NCBI GenBank assembly: GCA_951230915.1
Contig: OX579635.1
Span: forward strand, 24,924,001-24,988,000
Source of the DNA: Antitrichia curtipendula
Taxonomy: Eukaryota; Streptophyta; Bryopsida; Hypnales; Leucodontaceae
Length of the DNA stretch: 64,000 nucleotides
Reading direction: 5' to 3'
Numbering within the stretch: the stretch's first letter is position 1; every line of letters begins with the position of its first letter. Under the pieces are notes generated by a model that was given only the letters and a program-made list of their open reading frames with translations, ran no database searches and was not told the DNA's origin. The position numbers and the translations under genes are program-made. This document shows positions 1 to 11,756 of the stretch, piece by piece.

Positions 1-1419
1 ATATCAAAAAATGCCTATAGATGGAAGAGTAGGTGAGAAGGTAGGTTGTCCCAATATGTAATGGCTACATCCAAAGTCAAGTTTGTGCTGACATGCCACA
101 ACCTAAGTAAATGCATTCATTGCTATATTTGGGAGATGTGAGCCAACAATTGGGATGGTTGCACCTATATGATACGAGGTTTTATAATTACCTCTCTTAG
201 TTCATATTTAGAAGGTGTTTTTCTTGATGCCATATGAAATTCATAAGACATGAAAGTACAAGGCAAATCAAGCACATTTTCTAAATGCAAACCGCCATTT
301 TTTGCTTAGATTAGTGATTTACCACAATATTTCAAAATCACTATATAAATTTTGATTCTATTTGCACTACTTCCCAATTTTCTTTTCTATTCTAAAATCA
401 AATCTACTCAATCCATAACATAAAGAAGCACCAACTCTCCATAGAATTGAAGTCAATTATAACATGGCATCACCAACCATATGAAATTTAAAACCACAAA
501 AATTGAAGATAACCTTAGATGAGTCATTACCTAGCTCACTAATGCATTGAAGTAGGGCCATCAATTATAGCATCTCTTCACAAATCTATAAGGTGAGGCA
601 TACTATTTTTACTATAACAAGTTTAGATAAGCTACAAGTCTTACATTCTAGAGAGCAAAAGATACATTGCAAACATAGACATAAATGCTTGAAGTTGCCT
701 CAAGGATGAACAGATAGAATCATTGTTCTACATGACAACAACAATATGGTTGAAAAAAGAGCAAAATTGTAGCACAAAAATTTGCAAAAGTCTACCAAGA
801 ATAGCCAATGAAATTCACTATTCAAAACGAAAAGTAAAGCCTTATAGTTATCAATTTATGGCAATGTGGCAAACAAATTTTAAATTCTACAAAAACAACA
901 TACTACTAGTATATTTGGAGAGTACGTTACAACTCTGTGACTTGGCCTGTCTCCCAAGCACGTATAAAAATAGAAAAGAAGATTGACCTTCAACCAACTC
1001 AAATATAGACAAGACCTCTTCCAACTTTACACATATAATTGTATCTTGTGTTGCATCATGGTTGCACTAAATGCTCAAGCATAAGCGGAAAAAAAACATA
1101 ATCCTAAAGCTCAAAACTTAGAAGCTCAATTTGCAAGTTGAAGAGGTGCATATAGATTGGCAACATGACCAGTGAAGGGATTTTTAGATGATCTATAGTC
1201 AAAACTGCGCTTCTTTGTACTAAATCAATAAGATATTTACATTCATCAAAAGTAACAAATGGAACTTCTTGGACATACAAGCTTTTAGATCTTGCACCAT
1301 AGCTCTGATACTTTTGACATGCTTATTTTTGGACAAGGCTTGCTCCAATAATTGCAAAAAGAATTCAATGTTGTGTGGTTTATTTTATTTTTATAAGGCA
1401 TCCTACACTTAGTCTAAGA
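1..1419. other. AT-rich spacer, possible decayed coding fragment
   Basis: No intact gene is visible. On the minus strand around 1135-1330 a short open stretch reads like real protein (it contains VTFDECKYLIDLVQRSAVLT and LPIYMHLF), but it is bounded by stops on both sides and I cannot assign a family. It may be a relic of a transposon protein. The rest is low-GC sequence without recognisable signals. Confidence 0.3.
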
Positions 1420-1723
1420 CATTACAAAAAATTTCAGCCCTCAAAAAGGCTGTTCAGAAAGGTTTTTCGGCACCCCCGCGGTGGAGTGACAGAAAAATAA
1501 AAAAATATTTTTTAAAATTTTAATTTTTAATTTTTAATTTTTTAAATATTAAAAAATTATAAAGTGTTCTTCAGTCTGACGTGGCACAAGTAGTGCCACG
1601 TCAGATTTTCCCCCCAAAGAAATTTAAAAAATTTTTAAAAAAAAAATAATCATTTTTTCCCCTAATTGCACCACAGCCCTGCAAAACTCGCAGCACTTCC
1701 GAGGGCTGAAATTTTTTGTAATG
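1420..1723. mobile_element. MITE with perfect 23-bp terminal inverted repeats
   Basis: Positions 1420-1442 and 1701-1723 are perfect reverse complements (outer end CATTACAAAAAATTTCAGCC). The element is 304 bp and has no coding capacity. Its interior holds a second perfect inverted repeat at 1575-1587/1593-1605 (TCTGACGTGGCAC and its complement, 5-nt loop) and an A/T-only stretch near 1495-1560. No target-site duplication is obvious, so the superfamily is not assigned. Confidence 0.75.
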
Positions 1724-2602
1724 ATATTAGTGATTACCACCTCCTATGTTTAATAGAACTCCATAAATTTCCATACTAGCACCCTATATTGGAAGTAAAA
1801 AAAATTCAAATTTTTTGCACATTTATTTTTAAATATCCTATGTTTTGACTCATGTATCTTACTAGTGCCCCCCTTGAGAGTTATGAATGCACTTCAAGCA
1901 AGTAAGATGAACATTATGGGCTCACTTTCTATAGTTTTTAGGAGATGACCTAATGGCATGTGCAATACCAAGCAAAAGCAACAACGTTACAAACATCTCT
2001 AATGCACCCTTCTATGTAGACAATGTTGTTTAGTCAATTTCATGTGAACACATTATAAACAATTCTTACAAGCTCTCCAAGTGGAAGGAGTCTTTGAAGA
2101 CATGCTTCATTTTTTCATTTCCACAATGCTTCCTAAAATGAGGTTGCCTTATTACTGCCCGAGATGGTAGTTATAAATAATAGGCATCAAGCTAAAAGAA
2201 GTCATAATGTTCCAAATCTTAATACTTTTTACTGTACCCATATTATATAATTTGAAAATAGACTCTTGAAGTTTGACGGGATCAGAAATGACAGGCAAGA
2301 ACTCTAGCAAGAACTCTTTAACACTGGATTGAAAGGAAAGTCTTGGATACAACGAATCGTATATTACAGTTTGTGTAAGAACATAGAAACGAGTGGATAA
2401 CTCGCAATCTCTCTGATGAATATTGACCTTTATGTATTTTGAAACCTGGTGATCAATCGTGAAAAATAGAAACGCCGTTGCTCAAGTACAAGTTGTCTGC
2501 AAGCCTATTGTTGATTTGATGATTAAGCGTATGAACAGGGCAGCAATTTTATAATATACTATTTGGTGTATCCATGTACGTGCCTTGAAATATCACAATC
2601 CT
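1724..2602. other. Spacer downstream of the pTAC10 gene
   Basis: No gene is recognised. The right-hand part must hold the 3' untranslated region of the minus-strand pTAC10 gene that stops at 2603. The short open frames here have no family resemblance I can see. Confidence 0.4.
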
Positions 2603-5600
2603 CTACCTGTTAGTATCAGGCATGTCAATACCACCACCCTCAGCAATGTCTTCGTCTGAGTCGCCGTCAGCTGCCACAGTGTAATCCTGCACACATCATC
2701 CAAATCACAGCAATGAAGCAAGAGGAAATGTCTGAAGGTAACAATCACTCAGGTTATTCCTAGGTCAATTTGACTCACTGAACGCATCGTTGAACATTGA
2801 GATACAATATAAAACCAGCTAAATTGATACTCCTTCTTGAATGACTGAACCTAAAATTCCAAGGCATTGCTGGCATGTTAATTCAGAAAAGACAAAACCT
2901 TAGTGAGAAGACATGACAATCTCCCGTACTAAGAAAGACTATTCCCGACCTTCCGAAATCGTTGTTAGTATGGATAAATCGACATGAATTAGAGAATTGA
3001 GGCTCGATAGACTAACCTCCGGTTGTATGGTGAACATTGTCCGGACGTCATCCATTCCAGTTGATGCAGTTCCATTAACGTTAGCCCTATTCGATGATTC
3101 CTTAGCGTCCGTAGATTGGGCATCCACAGTTTCTTCTGTCTCCTCATCTTCCTCGATATCTTCAGTTACAGCGGTTTCATCAACTGTAGGTGCAACACGG
3201 GGTTCCCTGTCGAGACGAATCTCGTCCTTAAGATTTGTAGGATCACCCCAGTAATCGTGCCTCCATCGAGGATCGTTTGGATCATAAGGATTTTTACCCC
3301 AAAGCGATTTATCAGCATAGCGCCCAGGCTCCTCTATTGGTAGTCCTAATTCTTTTCGGCTGCAATGAATCGACCACCATTACTCATTCAGAAACACTCG
3401 ATAAAACTGCACTTCATACACATGGTGAGAAAGATAACAGAGACGGAGAAATGAAATTTTTACCATGGAGTGCCTAAACAAAAGTAGAAAGTCTGATTAT
3501 GGCTAATTGCTGCAACATTACAAATGTCGGCGGTAGTGTCCATGGATGCAGAGTTTAAAATGTAAGTGCCACGCACGACCACATGCCAAAAAATCCAGCA
3601 GAGCTAGACCGTTGCTAACATGACTAGGGTGAAGAGAACGCACACTGCTAAATCTCGCAGTAGAGCCTCCGCCTCCTCCTTGCCCCGCTGGTTGTGCATG
3701 TTATTTAGTTCTGTTACTCTTCTCTCAAACTGAAACGGAGGGTGAACAAATTCCTCCCCTTTGGACGCTGCAATTCGCATTAGCCGTTCGATCTCCTATA
3801 TAGAAAACGATCATCCACAAGTGTAAGGAAAAATAAGAAAGAAGTAAGTCTATAAATCTAGGACATAAAGAATAAGGATAGGTTTTAGCATCAGATGGGT
3901 AAAATCCACAGTTGAGACTCAGTTGTACACAACACTGCCTACTAGCAGGAGATAATACCTCTCTTTCTGCACGCGCTCTTTCCAAATTAAGGTCATCTGG
4001 ATTTGTGTTCTGCAAAAAGGGCAACCGCCAGTGGATGTCAGAAATAATTCATTAGTCCAGATATGGTTTATAATAACTCAGTGATCATCATTAAATATGA
4101 AATACATAGAAAACAAACAGAGCAATATTCAACTGCACTCCCTGAGAAAATTCTGAGGGCATAAACTTAGCCCAAATATCATCCTAGTAAAACCAGGTGA
4201 ATTTCCTGATAGGCTCAAATTTGGATTTTCAGTGACTCAGGCAAGAATTTGTGCAGCACCTAAACCAGGATTAAGAAGCGAATCATCAAAAATGAGACAT
4301 TACAGGAGGGACAGCTTTACCAAGACGAGTGTTGGAATATGATCGCTGTCAAGTCCATTTGCAAACCATTGTGGTTCAAAAGTTTCTTCATCCTCTTCAG
4401 GGTACTCTTCAAGATCATCCTCATCATCTTCATCTTCGTCATCAAAAAAATCGGATACATCAAAGTCCTCTTCTTCAACATCACCACCGTCTTCTTCATC
4501 GTCCAAAACCATTTGTTCAGCTTGGTGTAAGTGCCATAACTGAAATCACCGATTCAAGGGATTAGCAATACATGAACACAAACTCTCGAAAGCGTCCTTG
4601 CAAGGCCTTAAACACCTTGGTACAAAACCAGCAAGAAATTTTAAGAGAAGTATATTGTGCCCTGTCTGGGAATATCTTGAAACACCAAACAATCAGTAAC
4701 TTAATTCAAACATAAATTCATAGGACTCAGCTAAAATCATTCTAGATACCAAATCAGAGCTGCACTTACAAACCACAGTCGAATAAATTGATTACTACCT
4801 AGAATATGAAAATTGCAGTATCCGACAGAGCAATCAGATACAGAGGTGACTAAGAGAAAACGCCACACTTCAGTTAAAGCAAGGTGTAGTAACCCTAGAA
4901 AAACGGGTGCCCTAACATCAAGAGTCAAGCATGGAACATGATGCTGCGGCCACAGTAAAAGCATTGTCAGTATGTGATTTAAATTTTCATCCTCTTGCAA
5001 GACAAAACCTACGACACACAAATTCATTGAAGCGTCTGCTTTCCGTGAATTATGTCCAACTCACCCTAGGAATTGCAGGATGAACGGGCATCTTCAGACC
5101 ATCGTCAGCTGGTTTATCTTGGCGAACCCTCGGATAATAGGGTCTGTTGGCATCTCTCTGCACAAAATACAAAACTGCTATTAGTCTTAGGCGCACAATA
5201 ACTGTCACAGCGGTATTATAGGAAGTGTCAGAATCTACATGTACAAAGTGCACTTTGTTGCAGGACAAGAACAAGTGAAGAACCAACACACCGCCACTTC
5301 ATCGAGGTTCATATCTCCAGCGCGTCCAAAAATAGGTGGGTACTCAAATTTCTTAAATCTGCATCGATGAACACGAACACCGTCCATTATATGTACCACA
5401 GATATTAGATCCTGAACGGGGGAAATTGATGGCAGACAAGGAGATTATGAATACGAATCACGTACATCAAATGGTCGATGTCGGGGTCCACGAATCGCAT
5501 CTCAATCGGAAACCGAAATCGATATGGATCTCTTTTGGCCTGTGAACCCAGGCGAGAAGCACTTCAGATTTTCTCCTCACATGACATGCAATTCGCTAAG

Positions 5601-8279
5601 TAACTTCTGTGCACTAGTAATCATTAAAGTCAGAGATAGGTCAATTACCAATACTTCGACTTGAACTTTCATTCCAACTTTGATAGTATCCCGAATATGG
5701 TACCAATCATTACCCTGAATGGGCACCCACCTGCGTAAACATTCATTAATGCGCACTAGATCAGTTCGCAACTACGTCTCTCAAACTCCTCCAAACTACC
5801 AGACACATCTAGTAAGAGTGTGAACCGCTAATGTTGAAAACGAATGCCAAAAGAAAAAGATTGATAAAGATTACCCATCATGAACTCCTCCAAAAAAAAC
5901 GAATGCTCCTTCATAAAGATGAATACATGAGACCACACCCCAATAATGCTGCACAAAAGAGAAAGAGGTTTACAATTTGTAAACAAGACGAGATACTGGA
6001 AGGTGAACCCAATTCTGACTAGTGCCTTGAGACAAGTAGATGTACCTATACTAACAACAAGAAAAAATAGTACACAGCCTGCATTTAACAATTGATAGAT
6101 TCCGAAATTCACAAGGATTTGATTCGGGAAAAAAGTCAATAAGGACATGTGTATAATACCTGTCCAGGATAGACGAAAGGCAGCTCATACTGATACCACG
6201 ATACACGCACCCACCCACAATGTATAAGATTAAGTAGGAAGACATTACTTTAAAAGAAGATACATGTGTAATGTGACCAGAGTACCCAGCATCTCTACGC
6301 GTAGGTCAGTATACGTAAAATCCTTTTCTAGGCATTTTGGAAAAAATGTGAAACAAATACCAGAGGTCGATCATCTAGTGTTTCAGCTTTCTCTCCAAGT
6401 CGTCTTCTTCCGGGGTAGTATTCTGGATCTATCTGTACACGCCAATACTTGCATTAGGAAGCTACATAGAGCAATATTATCAAATACGATTACCTGTTCC
6501 TCTACTATAGAGCGTACGGTATTTTAAGCACTGCGTAGATAACTATGATTAATAGATAGTGCTTGATTTCTATTTCAACTGGTTACATAATCCTCGTGCT
6601 GAAAAGTAATCAGCAAGCATATGTTCTGAAATATTACTAATATATTTCATATATATTAGCCCGCATGACCTCTAAGATGTGACGACTTCTAATGCAATCC
6701 GATGACCAAACGTCAGCGTCAATTATGCACCGATAATCCTAATTACGAACATAAGCAATTTGATCTCAGAATGATGTAAGAAGATGACAACAAACAGACA
6801 TGGACAGACCTCTTGTGATTCCTGATCGAGGCGATCCTTGTTGGCTGCCACCCACTCGTTGTACTGCTTCAAAAATAATTTCCACCGAGGAAATTCATAC
6901 TCATAGTTTTCTTCGTCGATTTCTTCTTTATCTGCTTCTGCCTGGTCTTCCTCGGTTGACACAGCATACTCCAGAGCATGAGCTTCACGAATGTACGCCA
7001 GCTCTTTGGCATCAACTTTCCAACCAGGAGGAGGCCAGTCTCGAGGTGGTATCAAAGTGAACACTAGCGGTTGATCCCATAAAGTCCCTTCAGTAGTCTT
7101 TGGCTTCAGTTTCTCTAATTCCTTCTCCTTCTGCTCCATCTCTGCAATGAGCTTTTTCCGATGCTCTTCTTGCCATTTCGGATTCAGCTTCTGGAAATTC
7201 TCCCATGAGACAGCAGGCTCCTCCTCTCCTTCTTTCAAACTGTCGACAGCAAATTGGGCCTCTGGAGACAGCCACTCTTCCCATGGCGCCCACCTGATAA
7301 AAGATAAGTTTGAGAACGCATTCTAAAAGAGTATACCTAGGTTAGATGAGTGCAAAGGAGCGAGACTCGAATCCTATACCAAGATTTCCAGCCTCTAAGG
7401 AAATCTCTATACCTCTCAACTCCTAAAATTACTGCACCTATTCCCAACACCGCACCTAATCCCAACAATGTGCAGACCTTGGCGGTATGAAGTTCATCAA
7501 ATACAAAATGTACTCCATGTAAAATTGACCACAAGTGTCGGTTTGAGGTGCTTGAATTTTTTAAATGGATAGAAAATTCAATTGGTCCCTGAGTTGAAGA
7601 CGCATTATTCCAAAAGTCATTATCTTTAGGGACCTTCAGATGATCAAAAAACGAATGAGATTGAATTTCGATTCAAATATTATATCCCGATGCTTAAGTA
7701 ACCGAGGGAAGACAATCTCAAAAAGCCACGTCTTCGGTAAGACCTGAACCATAGGAAACATTTCTCGTTGCAAAATTCAGGTCGCAAGGTTGGAAATCCG
7801 AGACAACTCTAAGGCATTATAAGATTTTCCGAGGTGGTAATAATGCCACGAAAGCCTATCCAAAAATTCAATCGAACAAACTGTTCAATTGAGAGTAGCG
7901 GAACCTCATACCCTCTTTCCTTCCAATTCCGTTCGCGAGCCTCATCCTCAGTCTCTTCATTCTGCTCATACTCTTCTGGATCGAAACCTTCCCACGAATT
8001 CTCCCCGGGTGACTGCGAGGTGGACTGCGAAGACGACGAAGACGAAGACTGAACCAAAACCAAACTCCGCCGAAGTGCTCGACCCGGTCCACAAGAGTTT
8101 CTTTCCCTATCGGAATACAATCTCCCATTCTTCTCTGAAAACACACATCTCACTAGCCCACTGAACGGGACAGAGGCACACAATTCTAAACGAGCAATTG
8201 CCGGGAGAGGTCGCCGAGCAATTGATTCCCGACGTAGCAGGTGGTGGCCATGGCGTAGCGATGTGTGCAGCGTCGCCAT
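2603..8279 (-). CDS. PTAC10: pTAC10/PAP3 orthologue, S1-domain protein of the plastid-encoded RNA polymerase
   Basis: Fourteen exons join in frame to about 730 residues: 8279-7912, 7293-6810, 6432-6361, 6189-6160, 5948-5875, 5730-5649, 5539-5466, 5358-5292, 5157-5065, 4539-4321, 4009-3959, 3795-3644, 3359-3017 and 2686-2603 (TAG). The protein is recognised as pTAC10 by an early EDEARERNWKERGWAPWEEW block, RDWPPPGWKV, FLKQYNEWVAANKDRL, YYPGRR and YELPFVYPG. An S1 domain follows at about 319-395 (HLYEGAFV, GGVHDGWVPIQGNDW, IKVGMKVQVEV), then AKRDPYRFRFPIEMRFV, an acidic linker, and EEPGRY with YDYWG-like HDYWGDP. Known family role: the PAP3 subunit of the chloroplast PEP transcription complex, needed for plastid gene expression. 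ATG 8279 starts a Ser/Arg-rich leader suited to a transit peptide; an in-frame ATG at 8522 is possible. The tail is acidic. Exon 4 has only 10 codons. Arabidopsis pTAC10 is somewhat shorter, mainly because of linkers. Confidence 0.93.
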
Positions 8280-10825
8280 AGCGGATACTTGAAATCCCTC
8301 TTCACGTCCACATTTCGCATTTGCAAATGCAAATGCTGCGGAAGGGCAGGATCGGCGAGCGAGGCAGGATTGCGGGAGGTAGAGCATAAACCCTAAACCC
8401 TGAACCCCGTTTGGATATGGGTAGTGCATGATCCCATCGGCATGGATGGCTATGGGTGATGCATCCACATACTCCTTGACCTCTTTAATGTCACATCCCA
8501 AATTGCACGACGTCAGGCTCATTGGACTCCGGAATTTGCCCTTCTAAATAAACTTCTACCTTTTCATCGGTTCATAATTAGAACTTTAAATTTTTATCAT
8601 TGGAAGTGTATTCTAAAATATTATGAATGGATTCAAGAAAATTCAAATTTAGATATTTGACAGTGAAAATAAATCGCTTCAAAAGCTAGCTAAAAGACAA
8701 AAATTATAGTGTTTTGGGCAAATCATGGTTACTAATGTACTTTGCACACTAAATTTGGAGTCAACTTTTGAAACAATTTATTTTCATTATCAAATGTCTA
8801 AATTTGAATTTTCTTGTACACATTCAAAGTACTTTAGAATATGTTCCAATAATAAAAATTTCAAGTTCTAATAACAAATTGTACTGAAAAGTTAGTAAGT
8901 TATATTTGGAAGGCATAATTCTAAAGTGCATAGAAGATGCCCTCAATGGTTCTAAATGTGCCTTTCATAAATTTTCAAGCTGCTAAATGGACTACATTGC
9001 TAATTTGATATTTTACCAGGTAATACTCATATATTCAGTAACTAAAAAAAAGGTTTGGGTACAAGTTTTAACAATATAATATTCATACACTTCTGCCATT
9101 TCAAAATGCTAATCTTGTTTTGTAGTAATGAAAATAAAAAAGATTTGTCAACAATTTTTCAATGCATGTTACAATTAAATGATTATGTAGTAAATGTGCA
9201 ATGTATCCACTCAAGTGGAAAACAAGTGACATGGCTATTACTAGCAATCAAAGAAAGATAATAACTTAAAAGTTTTTAATAGATACAAAGTGTCATATAT
9301 AAATAAAGATAGTTTTTTTTAGAAAAAAAAGCCTTCATGTGCATTTATGATGCCCTTCTCTTCATATTTAGATTTGCATCTAAATGGCTTAGAATTCAAT
9401 AGATTCATTGAAAAGTTCAATGTCTTTTGAAGTGGCGTAGTCAACTCTAATTTTTCTAATTTTATTGATTTTTATAGTAAATGAGAAATTAAAATTTGTA
9501 TACTTCATTTCATTAGTTAATGTCAAAAAACATCATCTTCAATCTTAAAATTAGATTTTGAAGCACACTGCTAAAGGCTAGACAAGTAATTTAAGACATA
9601 ATTATTAATCAAACAAAAAGATTAGTATTATAGGACGGAGAAGGTGATTTTTTGCTTTAAATAAGTTGGATTAAAAATTGTTTAAAAATTTTGTTAAATT
9701 TAGCCACGTCGGTGAACACCACATACAATTGCCCTTATGAAGTTATTATTATTTTTGAAAATTAGCCAAAATGCTAAAGTAGTCAATTATTAATAGTATA
9801 AATGGTTCATTTTATTATATAATTTCTTTGATATTCTTGTGTAAATTGTGTTTCATGGGTGAGAATTGATAATATCTCGATGATACTTAAGGTGATATCA
9901 AAGTTGATTATGACTAAAAACTATAATGTTGCATAGAAAATCTGGTTATTATTTTGAAAAAATCTTCCTATTATTCCAACCATTTTAATTTTTAAGTAGA
10001 CACTTGGTTAAAGTTTAGCTATAATAACATTACAAGATTGCCAATAGTATTATGGCAAAATGTTAATGTCAACATGAATGATATCTTAAATCATATAATT
10101 ACTTGATTTATCTTTGAGTCAAAGATAATAAAAAAGTAAAAAGGGTTCATTATCATTATAGTTTGTGCTATACTGCTATAAAATATTTGTACTTGCTCAA
10201 CAAACACATATGATATACTGCTACAAAATTTTTTTACTAGATGTAGCAATCAATTTAATTTTGAAATTATCAAATAAGTACACAATCACCAAAACCAACA
10301 CCTATAATCATACAATATAGTAGGAAAAAATCCCTCTTTTGAAATTCATATAAATAATTGTGGATTGTATAGGGGATTCAAAAAAATATTATTTTATATA
10401 TTATTTTTTTTTAGAAAATGCTTAGTAATATAATTACATTCAATGATTAATTTTTTTAAATTAATGTAATAATAGACTATTAAGCATGTTGTTTGTAAAA
10501 GCTCTTGAAATTGTATTTTTAAACTTCATTTAGATAAAATACAAGTTCCAATTAACACTTCTCAATTCCAAAAGATCCATTTATAGTAGCTAATAGAATG
10601 TGGGTAGCATTTTTAAGTGGAAATTTTTTTCAAAAATTTACATTTTCTATTACAAACTAAAATTATGTTGTTTTTCTATTTTTCTATTCAAAACTAAAAT
10701 TGTTGAGGTGAAAAAAATTAAGGAAAATAGCACTAATGATGGAAAGTTTATTCTTTGGAAGAAGACTTAATGTTCACATTACTAAATCTTATCCTTTTTT
10801 TACGAATCAATAGAAACTGCAATTT
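8280..10825. other. Promoter side of the pTAC10 gene, then AT-rich spacer
   Basis: The first few hundred bases upstream of 8279 have higher GC and stay open in the gene's frame to 8522, so they are probably 5' untranslated region and promoter. Beyond about 8600 the sequence is A/T-rich with many homopolymer runs. I see no gene, RNA or clear element there. Confidence 0.4.
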
Positions 10826-11756
10826 TAACCCCTAAAGTTCTATGACTATGTTTTCACCAAAAACACTCCAAAACTGCCATTTTTAGTACAAGTACCAAAT
10901 TTTTGAAAAAAAGAACTTTTTTGACACATGTAACCGTAGGATCTTATAGTAAACTAGTTTTAGAAGAGGTAGAAAAAATTTCAGAATTATCCACCATGCG
11001 GATTGGAAGATAGTAGCATTTGAATTGGCAAAAATCTTTTTTTTGTCCCTGCAAAAAACAGGGCAGTTGCACTTCACAAGGTCACAATTGTATGAAAAAT
11101 GTCCAAAATGGTGGTGCATCTTTAAATTCTTTTTCCTAAATAAGTTCTCTACATGCATAAAATTTTTCAAATCATTTGATATTGTACAACATATACAAAA
11201 AAAATAGTAAGTAGCAAAAAGTAGAGAATGATCCAAAATACTAAATTATTAAGAATTTAATTATGGAATTGAAAAATGTAAATCCCAATGGTTGTAATGT
11301 TGTAATAAACAGCCTACATCCTATAAAAAAAATTTCAAAAAATATTAAAAATTGAGTTAAATAAACAACTTCAAAGTTTATTTCAGAGTAGAGAATCTAT
11401 AACTACCCGCAAACTAAAAATCCTCATAACTTTTGATTCATTGGTCGAAATGGAATGATTCAAAGCTTTCCACGTATATATAACTCTAGAAAACTAATTT
11501 CAAATTTTTATTTTTGAAAAAAGTGAATTTTTTCTGATCTGCCCGGACTGCCCAGTTACAAAAAAAAGTAACATATTTGGCCATAACTTTTGACTCCTAT
11601 TTCCAAATGTCATGAAATTTAGTGCATATGAAAGGTACTCCTTGCGCCCACCTTCTATTAAAATTTTAGCCAAAAATATGAAAATCTCCAGTCACAAGTA
11701 CCTGCCCAACTTTTTTATACTGCCAAAAACTGCATGCCGGTCCTTTAGAGGATAAT
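10826..11756 (+). repeat. AT-rich repeat, copy A of the CCCCTAAA-ended family
   Basis: It starts with TTTTAACCCCTAAAG and ends with GGTCCTTTAGAGGATAA, an imperfect inverted terminal pair. The interior (for example AACTACCCGCAAACTAAAAA near 11402 and GATTCAAAGCTTTCCAC near 11458) is closely matched by the reverse complement of 19348-20305, so both are copies of one dispersed repeat. There is no coding capacity. A further TTTTAGGGGTTAAAATT at about 11984-12000 may be a second end, so the right border is uncertain. Confidence 0.55.

Noticed and set aside
4329..4565. Plus-strand His/Leu-rich frame
   Set aside because: It is the antisense of the acidic pTAC10 exon 10 (GAT/GAA repeats).
6264..6300. 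Minus-strand GTLVTLHMY in a pTAC10 intron, similar to the start of the family's S1 domain
   Set aside because: It lies before the YELPFVYPG exon, out of family order, and is followed by a stop; the true S1 start (HYWGVVSCIHLYEGAFV) is found in order at 5948-5875.
7340..7400. GACTCGAATC, resembling a tRNA T-loop in reverse
   Set aside because: The flanking bases do not pair into a T-arm and no acceptor stem or anticodon arm can be found.
8280..8522. In-frame N-terminal extension of pTAC10 from ATG 8522
   Set aside because: The extension has no transit-peptide look and the internal ATG at 8279 gives a leader rich in Arg, Ser and His; kept only as an alternative.
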